A program made the translations under genes and the position numbers. A DNA stretch of 8,907 bases from Gemmatimonadales bacterium (GTDB lineage: Bacteria; Gemmatimonadota; Gemmatimonadetes; Gemmatimonadales; GWC2-71-9): contig JAICPP010000137.1 in the NCBI GenBank assembly GCA_025929805.1, positions 1 to 8,907 of the forward strand, in the 5' to 3' direction. Positions within the stretch are counted from its first letter, which is position 1, and every line of letters starts with the position of its first letter. Below the pieces are notes generated by a model. That model did no database searches and had not been told where the DNA came from. It was given only the letters and a program-made list of their open reading frames with translations. Shown in pieces: positions 1 to 6,129 of the stretch.

Positions 1-833
1 CGGACGAGGCGCTGTCGGAGGTGATTACCAGCTATACCCGTGAATCAGGAGTCCGCCAACTGGAACGGGAGATCGGTCGTCTGGCCCGAAAGGTGGCTCG
101 AAAGATTGCTACCCAGGAGGTCGAGCAGATCACCATCGATCGTGAGACGGTGGACGACTTGCTCGGGCGGCCTAAAGTGCACCCCGAGAAGAACGCGCGC
201 GACGACGAGGTCGGTGTGGCGACCGGGATGTACTACACGCCGACGGGTGGAGACATCATGTTCGTCGAGGCCTCGACCATGCGAGGCAAGGGCGAGCTGG
301 TGCTCACCGGTCAATTGGGCGACGTGATGAAGGAGTCGGCCAGGGCGGCATGGACCTATGCCAGGTCTCATGCGGCGGCCCTTCAGATTCCCGACGAGAT
401 GTTCGATCGGGACATCCATATCCACGTCCCCGCCGGTGCCATTCCGAAGGATGGTCCGTCGGCCGGCGTGACGATGGCCTCTGCGGTGGTGTCTGCTCTT
501 TCCGGCCGCGCGGTCCGTCACGATATCGCCATGACAGGCGAGATCACTCTTCGGGGCCGAGTTCTGCCGATTGGGGGGGTGAAGGAAAAGGTGCTCGGCG
601 CGGTTCGGGCCGGGATTACCAGAATCATCCTGCCCAAGGAAAACGAGCCGGATCTGGAGGATTTGCCCCAGGAGGTCCGCGACAAGATCGAGGTGTTCCT
701 GGTACAGGAGCTGGGCGAGGTGCTTGCCTTGACGCTCCGAGGCGCGACGTTCCGCGAAGGTCGCCTGCTCTTCGGCGACGAGAAGAACCCGCGCGACGTG
801 CTACCGCTGTCGGCAGCCGGGTTTCGGCATTAG
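1..833 (+). CDS. lon: ATP-dependent LonA protease, C-terminal part (5' end outside window)
   Basis: This is the end of a LonA protease, the cytoplasmic AAA+ enzyme that unfolds and degrades misfolded and regulatory proteins. The frame is open from base 3 to the TAG at 831-833, so the true start is upstream of the window and the GTG at 21 is only an internal Val codon. Counting from that codon, residues 1-50 are the end of the helical AAA+ subdomain (YTRESGVRQLEREIG). Residues 65-245 are the Ser/Lys protease domain. The catalytic serine lies in PKDGPSAG (Ser147, bases 459-461) and the catalytic lysine in GGVKEK (Lys190). Their spacing of 43 residues equals that of E. coli Lon S679/K722. The MTGEITLRG strand is also intact. 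The tail after the last beta strand (about 25 residues, ending GFRH) is variable in the family. A hairpin terminator follows within 40 nt and the next gene is convergent, so lon ends its transcription unit here. Confidence 0.97.
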   Translation, partial: DEALSEVITSYTRESGVRQLEREIGRLARKVARKIATQEVEQITIDRETVDDLLGRPKVHPEKNARDDEVGVATGMYYTPTGGDIMFVEASTMRGKGELVLTGQLGDVMKESARAAWTYARSHAAALQIPDEMFDRDIHIHVPAGAIPKDGPSAGVTMASAVVSALSGRAVRHDIAMTGEITLRGRVLPIGGVKEKVLGAVRAGITRIILPKENEPDLEDLPQEVRDKIEVFLVQELGEVLALTLRGATFREGRLLFGDEKNPRDVLPLSAAGFRH

Positions 834-843
834 AAGCGAGTAC

Positions 844-946
844 GCGGGTAGGGACGGTAAGTGGGTAAGAACAAACCCTCCACAACACGCTGGAGGGTTT
901 TTCTTGTACTGCCTACCTGCTTACCCGCCTACCCGCTTACCCGCCT
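844..946. repeat. Imperfect long inverted repeat and 16-bp tandem repeat around the lon terminator
   Basis: On the right, a 16-bp unit occurs twice in tandem (911-926 and 927-942, one mismatch: gcctacctgcttaccc then gcctacccgcttaccc) plus the first 4 bases of a third copy. The segment 910-936 is largely complementary to 844-871 on the left: 9 exact pairs, a 1-nt bulge, then GGTAAG and GGTA blocks with G-U compatible positions. The two arms enclose the terminator hairpin. Both arms are built from a GGGTA(A/G)G core. The right arm overlaps the last codons of the minus-strand gene ending at 929. This could be a stabilising stem for both convergent mRNAs, or a copy of a dispersed intergenic repeat family. 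The sequence alone does not decide. Confidence 0.6.
873..905 (+). terminator. Intrinsic terminator of lon, possibly bidirectional
   Basis: A perfect 10-bp inverted repeat (873-882 with 891-900, arms AAACCCTCCA / TGGAGGGTTT) encloses an 8-nt loop and runs into a T-rich stretch at 898-905 (TTTTTCTT). It sits 40 nt after the lon stop. Read on the minus strand the same hairpin is followed by TTTGTTCTT, so it can also stop transcripts from the convergent gene ending at 929. Confidence 0.9.
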
Positions 947-2494
947 TCTCAATCCTCTATCCGCAGCCTGCGCCAGCTCGGCCGCCGTCGTCCCATCGCG
1001 GGGAAACACGGCCGTCCCCACTCTTACCTGAAGTCGGATCAGCTCTCCGCCGGATGTCTTGGCCGGCTGCTCGCCGAGAACCCGGTGAAGATTTTGCGCG
1101 AGTACAGTGGCCCCGGCCGCGTTGGCTCCCCTGAGAAGCATCCCGAACGCCTCCGATCCATAACGGCCGATAACGTCACTCGCGCGAACGTTGGACCGAA
1201 AGACATTCGCGGTGTGCAACAGGACCTCGTCTCCGGCTCTTGGCCCCAGTCTCTCAGCGAGCTGTCGGAAGCCGTCCAGCTCGAAAAGCACGAAGGCGAG
1301 CGGCTCGCCATAACGCTGGCTGAACTCCACTGCGTTCTCCAGCTCGGCGATCAAGGTGGCGTGGTTGAGCAGCCCGGTAAGCCCGTCGCGATGTACCAGC
1401 TCGCGAATCCGCCGGCCCCGGGCGGCGCGGGCGATGACGGTTTGCATCACCAGCGAGGCGTCGGCGGAGGGGGGAATGAAGTCGTCCGCACCTGCCCGGA
1501 GAGCCGAGACCCGATCGGCGGTACTTTCCTGGCCCACAAAAACAACAGGCAGCAATTGGTACCGGGGGTCATAGCGGATCATTCGGAGCAACCCGAAAGG
1601 ATCTGCGTCAGCCAGCTGGGTACTCAGCAGTAGGAGGTCGGGTAATTCCCGATCGAGGGTCTCGCTCACCGCCTGCGCCTCTTTGCATCCCACTACTCGG
1701 ATATGGGCCTGTTCCAGCACCGCGGCCAGGCGGGCAGCCTGATCCTGATCCTGTTCCACCAAAACCACGCAAGAAGGGGGTGGACCGATCCGGGCGAAGG
1801 TGCGGGCGTAGCGGGGGAGTCTTTGCTCGACCTGTTCGGCAGGGAATACTGCATCGACACCAGCGGCAATGGCTCGCAAACGGTCCACCGGCCGGAGCGT
1901 CTCAACCAGCACGACGGCCCCTGGCCGTCGATCGGATGTATTGGTCCAGGTCGATGCGATCGCCGACAGATCGCCGTCTCCTGCTTCGCCTCCGATGATC
2001 ACCAGGTGAGGGAGCTGCTCGCTGGGAATCGAGCTGGGCGAGTCGTGCCGGGCGGCGTAGTGGACTTCGTATCCCGCCCCCCGAAGCTCCTGAGCGATCC
2101 GCTCCCGCTGGGGAGTTGAGCGCATGATCACCAGCGCCCGCGGTACCACAGCCATCCTTTCGCCGGGTGCCGACGCGGCGAGCTGTGCCTCCGCGCTCCG
2201 GACCGCTGCTGCCAATCTCTCGACCAGCGATGTAAGTGCCGTGGTGTCACGCGAGCCTGAGTTGGATGCCACCCAGCGCTCTCCCTCACGGGCGATGGCA
2301 CTGAGCTCCATGAACCCGAATGATCCCCCGGAGCCCGACAGACGGTGTAACCGGGTTCTCAGGGAAGTCGCTGCTTCCGGAGCGCCCTGGCCCAGCCCGA
2401 TGATGTCCGCCCTCAACTCGTCCAGCCGTGATGGCATGGCGGCGAGGTATTCACGCTGCAGACTCAGGAGCGTCGTGTCGAGCTGATCGGTCAC
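929..2494 (-). CDS. Hpt / pseudo-receiver / pseudo-receiver / degenerate GGDEF signalling protein
   Basis: A 521-residue soluble signalling protein with four modules. Residues 1-105 are an Hpt phosphotransfer domain with the phospho-histidine motif LHRLSGSGGSFGF (His50). Residues 118-235 and 241-360 are receiver-like folds whose phospho-acceptor Asp is replaced: Gly168 in PHLVIIGG and Ser291 in PDLLLLS. The switch lysine of the second is Pro342. Residues 368-520 are a GGDEF (diguanylate cyclase) domain opening with DGLTGLLNH. Its signature is GSEAF (446-450), the first metal Asp is Glu405 (ELDGFR), and the guanine-binding Asn position is Ala413, so catalysis is doubtful. The c-di-GMP inhibitory site RxxD (Arg437-Asp440) is intact at the normal 5-residue spacing. 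The start is a GTG overlapping the TGA of the TrmB-family gene upstream (GTGA), which implies translational coupling. I infer a c-di-GMP-binding or scaffold role. A weak cyclase cannot be excluded. Confidence 0.93.
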   Translation of the reverse strand: MTDQLDTTLLSLQREYLAAMPSRLDELRADIIGLGQGAPEAATSLRTRLHRLSGSGGSFGFMELSAIAREGERWVASNSGSRDTTALTSLVERLAAAVRSAEAQLAASAPGERMAVVPRALVIMRSTPQRERIAQELRGAGYEVHYAARHDSPSSIPSEQLPHLVIIGGEAGDGDLSAIASTWTNTSDRRPGAVVLVETLRPVDRLRAIAAGVDAVFPAEQVEQRLPRYARTFARIGPPPSCVVLVEQDQDQAARLAAVLEQAHIRVVGCKEAQAVSETLDRELPDLLLLSTQLADADPFGLLRMIRYDPRYQLLPVVFVGQESTADRVSALRAGADDFIPPSADASLVMQTVIARAARGRRIRELVHRDGLTGLLNHATLIAELENAVEFSQRYGEPLAFVLFELDGFRQLAERLGPRAGDEVLLHTANVFRSNVRASDVIGRYGSEAFGMLLRGANAAGATVLAQNLHRVLGEQPAKTSGGELIRLQVRVGTAVFPRDGTTAAELAQAADRGLRRRVSG

Positions 2495-3177
2495 GGCGTG
2501 CCGGTGAATCGCTCGAGAGCCAGCCGTGCCGCCGCCACCAGGGGAGGAGAGCTGCTCCAGAGACCCCGCACTGCGTTGCCGGTACGCGAGCCCACGATCG
2601 CGTACCGCTCATCAACGATCATGATGATGGGCATACCGGGCCAGCGGTCCTCGGTCCTGAGGACGCCCACCTCGGCAAATTCCAGATCCACCGGATGAGA
2701 TGACCATAATGAGACTGGCACTCCGGCTGATGCGGGGCGGCGGAGCGCCGGAGAGAGCAAGGGATATGCATCGGGCGGCGCCAACAGCTCGACCGACCGG
2801 TTGGCCCTGGTCACGTCATGGGTGATCAACTGGAGCACCGCCCGTCCCGACTCTATTTCTACCACGGTCGGACTGTCCGACACGGACGCGCCTTCCAGCT
2901 CTTTGCTGAGACGTTCCAGCGCTAACCCGTGGCTATTGGAGATTCGCGCAATGAGACCGGCCGGGGGCTCCGGCCGGTATCGCCGGGGACGCCCAGCTTC
3001 TACTCGCGCAGCACCCTTGGCCACGAGGCTTTCCAAGGCACTGTACGCGTTGGCCCGGGCGAGTCCGGCTGCACGGGCTAGAGCGTACCCTGTACCAGGA
3101 CCATGCTTTAGCATGATCTCGTACACCAGACTCTCGGTCGGGGTGTAGCCGAACCCTGTAAGATCGATGCTCCTCAC
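2491..3177 (-). CDS. TrmB-family transcriptional regulator
   Basis: A DNA-binding regulator of the TrmB family, first known from archaeal sugar regulation and scattered in bacteria. Counting from the chosen GTG (228 residues), residues 5-70 are the winged helix: LTGFGYTPTESLVYEIML, then an ARAAGLARANAYSALESL recognition region, and the wing ending GRPRRYRP (62-69). Residues 75-100 look like a helical linker. Residues 103-228 resemble the C-terminal TrmB effector domain, including IIMIVDERYAIVGSRTG and LWSSSPPLV near the end. The frame is open further upstream to a TTG at 3237. I prefer the GTG at 3177 because it begins just before the conserved fold, avoids a 22-nt overlap with the previous gene, and sits at the predicted +1 of a promoter. 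Neither start has a Shine-Dalgarno. The stop overlaps the GTG of the Hpt/GGDEF gene, so the two are made together. The ligand is unknown. Confidence 0.9.
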   Translation of the reverse strand: MRSIDLTGFGYTPTESLVYEIMLKHGPGTGYALARAAGLARANAYSALESLVAKGAARVEAGRPRRYRPEPPAGLIARISNSHGLALERLSKELEGASVSDSPTVVEIESGRAVLQLITHDVTRANRSVELLAPPDAYPLLSPALRRPASAGVPVSLWSSHPVDLEFAEVGVLRTEDRWPGMPIIMIVDERYAIVGSRTGNAVRGLWSSSPPLVAAARLALERFTGTP

Positions 3178-3181
3178 GGTA

Positions 3182-3198
3182 GTAGTATCAAATACTAC
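3182..3198. promoter_or_regulatory. 17-bp palindrome, candidate operator of the TrmB-family regulator
   Basis: GTAGTATCAAATACTAC is a perfect 7-bp inverted repeat with a 3-bp centre. It is AT-rich in a GC-rich setting and lies 5 bp upstream of the TrmB-family GTG start, covering the candidate -10 and part of the spacer. TrmB proteins bind palindromic sites and often control their own or adjacent genes. Occupation here would block the promoter, so negative autoregulation is the natural inference. Confidence 0.5.
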
Positions 3199-3212
3199 GG
3201 AAAGAACTTCAA
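3184..3212 (-). promoter_or_regulatory. Candidate promoter giving a leaderless TrmB-gene mRNA
   Basis: On the minus strand a -35-like TTGAAG (3212-3207; 4 of 6 match) is followed after exactly 17 nt by a -10-like GATACT (3189-3184; 4 of 6 match). Six bases later comes the GTG at 3177, just where transcription would start. No Shine-Dalgarno precedes that GTG, which fits a leaderless transcript. Support is by sequence match only, and the sigma-factor consensus of the host is not known. Confidence 0.42.
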
Positions 3213-3215
3213 GAC

Positions 3216-4322
3216 TTACGCGTAGCTCAACGTCCAACCCAGGGACTTGGCGATCAAAGCCAGGCGGAAGGTGACGTCCACTTCCTTGCCCTCTGGTGTC
3301 TTGGTATCCAGGTGAAGAGGATAGTAGTGATAGGTGATTCGATTACTCGCCTTCGGCTGGGAGCGGAGGTTCTTGGGCCGCCATACTCCGGTCTCATCGC
3401 AGTCCTTGAGTAGTCGGGCCAACACCTTGGTTGCCACCGGCGCCCACTCCAGTGCGCCCATCCTGGCCATCAGCTCGATGTAATGCAGAGCAAGAGGAAG
3501 ATCCTTGGGGAGCCCTTTGGCGTCTGCCTCGATCGGGTCTCCCAAGATCAAATGCTGCGGTTTGAGGCTCCTCTTCCCCATCTGAATGACAAATGCCTTC
3601 TTGGGCTCCGGTTGCGCCAAGTAGTGTCCCAGGCGTTCGGTAAAGCCGGCCCGTTCGCGCTGCAAGTTGGGCATAGCCGCCAGCATCGCGACAGAATACC
3701 AACTGGGAGGGTGTGCCTCGGGATGCAGCGCCAACTGCTTCCCGGATTTCACGAAAGGCTTTTCGGCCAAAGGGCTCCGCAGGAACTGGGAGATGGCACT
3801 GGCTATTTTGTGTCCCGCCCCCCGAAGACGGGGGTCCTCACCATACCCGGCCTCGGCCAAAGCCGCAGAAGCAGCCTCCCGCATGACTTCACGAGCCCAC
3901 GCCTCGGCTTCCAGATCGGATTTGACGGATTTCTGTAACTCGAAGAGCAGTGCGGGATCTTCATCCCTTGAGAGGAGCCGAAACAGGACCCGGTCGGCCA
4001 ACTTGAACGGCCGGGTGCCCCGGGGCCATTCCAGCTGCAGCAGGCGGCGGTACTGAGGTATGGTCCCGACGTCCTTGATCCCCTGCGACGCGGACATGGC
4101 CAGACCCAGCATGTTACCGCCCCAGATCCCGCTGTCCTTCTGCTTCCTTACAACGGCCAGGGCAGTCTTGGACTCCGCTATGGCAAGATGGGCTGCCTCA
4201 ACCACTTCGGGCGGGGCAAAGCCGGAGGGAGCGAGTTCGCGGTAAGTACGGTATCGGATCGATGCCCCGGCATTCTCGAGCAGCCAGGTGAGCGGGATAC
4301 GGTGCTCGGAGGGCAGGTCCAG
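3216..4322 (-). CDS. Uncharacterised all-helical protein, possible alpha/alpha-toroid fold; non-AUG start
   Basis: I do not recognise a named family. The GTG at 4205 gives 329 residues, but the frame continues upstream with protein-like sequence (PLTWLLENAGASIRYRTYRE) as far as about 4325. It then turns into Pro/Ser-rich non-coding text before a stop at 4413-4415. No ATG, GTG or TTG lies in that extension. The best start is a CTG at 4322, preceded by GGGAG at 5-nt spacing, giving 368 residues. An ATT at 4325 is an alternative. The protein has no signal peptide or membrane segment and is mainly amphipathic helices. Two stretches, KQKDSGIWGG (about residues 60-69) and KDCDETGVW (about 306-314), resemble the QxxxGxW turns of squalene-cyclase-like toroids, and the N-terminal WLLE...RY pattern also recalls such proteins. 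Catalytic Asp motifs of true cyclases were not found, so a terpenoid function is not claimed. It ends 38 nt before the preferred TrmB-gene start. Confidence 0.8.
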   Translation of the reverse strand: MDLPSEHRIPLTWLLENAGASIRYRTYRELAPSGFAPPEVVEAAHLAIAESKTALAVVRKQKDSGIWGGNMLGLAMSASQGIKDVGTIPQYRRLLQLEWPRGTRPFKLADRVLFRLLSRDEDPALLFELQKSVKSDLEAEAWAREVMREAASAALAEAGYGEDPRLRGAGHKIASAISQFLRSPLAEKPFVKSGKQLALHPEAHPPSWYSVAMLAAMPNLQRERAGFTERLGHYLAQPEPKKAFVIQMGKRSLKPQHLILGDPIEADAKGLPKDLPLALHYIELMARMGALEWAPVATKVLARLLKDCDETGVWRPKNLRSQPKASNRITYHYYPLHLDTKTPEGKEVDVTFRLALIAKSLGWTLSYA

Positions 4323-4377
4323 AATCGCTCCCGGGGTTGATGGCGGGGTATCGGGCGGCGGAGAAGATAGTACTGGT

Positions 4378-4408
4378 CGGAACGAGCGGAAAGGGCGGAA
4401 TAGCGGAA
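4378..4408. repeat. Four phased CGGAA direct repeats between genes
   Basis: In the 141-nt gap between the M28 peptidase stop and the next minus-strand gene, CGGAA begins at 4378, 4387, 4396 and 4404, at steps of 9, 9 and 8 bp. It reads TTCCG on the transcribed strand. The rest of the gap shows no clear promoter or terminator. The array may be a protein-binding site for the downstream gene, or simple sequence drift in non-coding DNA. Confidence 0.35.
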
Positions 4409-4463
4409 GGTGTCATTGGGTTCGGGCGGGACTTGCCCCACTTCGCAGCTTCCGCTTCGACCA

Positions 4464-6122
4464 CTACCCCTCTTCCGACTTACGGCCGGCCCGCCGCTCC
4501 TCTCCTGCCGTACGAAACTCCGAGGTCTCGTTCCAGACGGGTTGCGATCGTGCATTAGCAACGGCCACCGCTGAACGGACGATGACGCGAAGCTGTTGTA
4601 TGGCTCCATCCAGTGTGAACCAGGGCAGCACCTCGTCGCTTGGCTGGTGATAGCGCTGCGCAATGTACTCGTCCTTTTTCTGCCGGCCGTAACCGGCCGG
4701 GCGATCTACGTAGCTCATCCCGGCCTGGAGTGAGAGACCCGGGATCCCGGCTCGGGCGAGCGGAAAGTGGTCTGAACGAAAGAAGTAACCGCGCTTCAGG
4801 TCATCCGGATCGGTCGTCACCTTGAGCCCCTCGGCAGTGGCCGCCTGCCGAAACGTAGGCCCCAAGGATGACTGATCGGTGCCAAGGGCTCCGATGTCTG
4901 CCGTGCGGCCATAAAGGTTCATCCCGTCCATGTTGAGGGCCGCGGCTACCTGCCGAAGGGAGAACGGTGGCCGGGCTACCAAAGCCTCGGAGCCGAGAAG
5001 GCCCGACTCTTCCGCCGCAAAACCTATGAATACCAGTGACCGGCCGACTCGGGCCCCGCTCCGGACAAAGGCCTCAGCGGCCGCGAGGACTGCTGCCGTC
5101 CCCGAAGCATTATCCTCTGCCCCGTTGTAGATGGAATCCCCCTTGACTGGTGCCCCGATGCCGAAGTGATCGTAGTGGCCCCCAATCAAGACCATTTCTT
5201 CTGCCAGCCGCCCCTGACCCGGGATGCGACCCAGGACGTTATTCGTTCGGGAGCGCTGGATGGTGCTTCGAACCGTGGCCTGCAACTGCGATCCGAGTGG
5301 CACGGCGCGGAACCCCTTCTGGTGGGCTTGCTGCTCCAAGCGAGATAAATCCTGGCCAGCCTCTCGGAAGAGCCGCGTCGCTGCCTCGTAGTTCAACCAG
5401 CCGGCCACGAGCAGTGACGTAGGTGGCTTCTCCACGCGGACCTGTGGGCCGGTCCAGCTCGATTGCACCGTGGTCCAGGGATAGGTGGCGCTCTCCGTGG
5501 TATGCACCAGCAGGATACCTGCCGCGCCCTGTCTCTGTGCTTCCTCGATCTTGTAGGTCCAGCGCCCGTAATAGGTGAGAATCGGCCCGCGGAAGATGCT
5601 CGAGTCCCGAAGCCCGGGATCGTTCACCAGGGCTACGACGATCTTGTTCTTGACGTCGAGATCCTGGTAGTCGTTCCACTGGTATTCCGGTGCATTGATC
5701 CCGTATCCCACGAACACCAACTCGCCCGATACATTGGTGGTCGGCTCGTTGCGCAGGGACCAGAGCACGTAATCGGTTCGGTAGGTGAGCTCACTTCCAC
5801 TCGCGGTACCTACCCTCACCACCGGATTCGGCGTCAGGGTGATGATGGGCACCTGGTGGAAATAAGTCCCGCTATCGCCCGCCGGTTTCAGGCCCAGACG
5901 CTGGAATTGGGAGGCGATGTACTTCGCGGCGACCTCCCCCCCGCGGGTACCGGGCCGACGCCCTTCCAGCAGATCATCGGCCAGAAACTCGAGGTGAGCT
6001 CGAAGAGCCAGGGAATCCACCGCACGAGCGACCTGGGCGCCGCTCGCTTTGGCTTGCTGCTGTTGGGCGGCGAGCTGGCAGGTGGGTAAGCTCAGGAGAA
6101 GAACGAGAATCGAATGGCGCAT
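4464..6122 (-). CDS. Secreted Zn-dependent M28-family peptidase with PA domain
   Basis: A 552-residue exported metallopeptidase of family M28 (aminopeptidase / carboxypeptidase Q type) that would trim peptides outside the cytoplasm. Residues 1-19 form a Sec signal peptide (MRHSILVLLLSLPTCQLAA). A lipobox-like LPTC is present but does not fit the strict pattern. Residues 35-90 are the N-terminal helix with LADDLLEGRRPGTRGG. A protease-associated insert covers about 125-290 (GYGINAPEYQWNDY, KNKIVVALVNDPG). The catalytic part covers 295-525. The dizinc site is complete: His316 (GGHYDHFG), Asp337 (AEDNASG), general base Glu371 and ligand Glu372 (FAAEESGLLGS), Asp399 (NMDG) and His492 (YHQPSDE). 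SDH at 450-452 is also family-typical. The last 20 residues are an unusually charged tail. The ATG is preceded by AGGG overlapping the stop of the reductase gene 7 nt upstream, so it belongs to the same operon. Its substrate cannot be read from sequence. Confidence 0.95.
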   Translation of the reverse strand: MRHSILVLLLSLPTCQLAAQQQQAKASGAQVARAVDSLALRAHLEFLADDLLEGRRPGTRGGEVAAKYIASQFQRLGLKPAGDSGTYFHQVPIITLTPNPVVRVGTASGSELTYRTDYVLWSLRNEPTTNVSGELVFVGYGINAPEYQWNDYQDLDVKNKIVVALVNDPGLRDSSIFRGPILTYYGRWTYKIEEAQRQGAAGILLVHTTESATYPWTTVQSSWTGPQVRVEKPPTSLLVAGWLNYEAATRLFREAGQDLSRLEQQAHQKGFRAVPLGSQLQATVRSTIQRSRTNNVLGRIPGQGRLAEEMVLIGGHYDHFGIGAPVKGDSIYNGAEDNASGTAAVLAAAEAFVRSGARVGRSLVFIGFAAEESGLLGSEALVARPPFSLRQVAAALNMDGMNLYGRTADIGALGTDQSSLGPTFRQAATAEGLKVTTDPDDLKRGYFFRSDHFPLARAGIPGLSLQAGMSYVDRPAGYGRQKKDEYIAQRYHQPSDEVLPWFTLDGAIQQLRVIVRSAVAVANARSQPVWNETSEFRTAGEERRAGRKSEEG

Positions 6123-6129
6123 GTGAACC

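Noticed and set aside
45..521. Long open frame on the minus strand inside lon
   Set aside because: It is antisense to a firmly identified, conserved protease domain and its translation is Arg/His-rich without family features. It is a product of GC-rich codon bias.
3178..3237. TTG at 3237 as the start of the TrmB-family gene
   Set aside because: It would overlap the previous gene by 22 nt, has no Shine-Dalgarno, and its 20 extra residues span the palindrome and promoter-like elements. It remains a lower-probability alternative.
2072..3827. 15-bp identical sequence TCCCGCCCCCCGAAG at 2072-2086 and 3813-3827
   Set aside because: Both copies encode the short peptide LRGAG within unrelated genes and share high-GC codon use. 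Chance is enough to explain it.
5463..6089. 208-codon plus-strand frame opposite the M28 peptidase
   Set aside because: The opposite strand encodes the signal-peptide-adjacent and PA regions with clear motifs, and the plus-strand translation has no recognisable domain or ribosome-binding site.
6063..6122. Lipoprotein signal on the M28 peptidase
   Set aside because: LPTC before Gln-Leu resembles a lipobox but lacks the usual small or Leu/Ala pattern at -3 to -1. An ordinary signal peptide cleaved after LAA fits as well.
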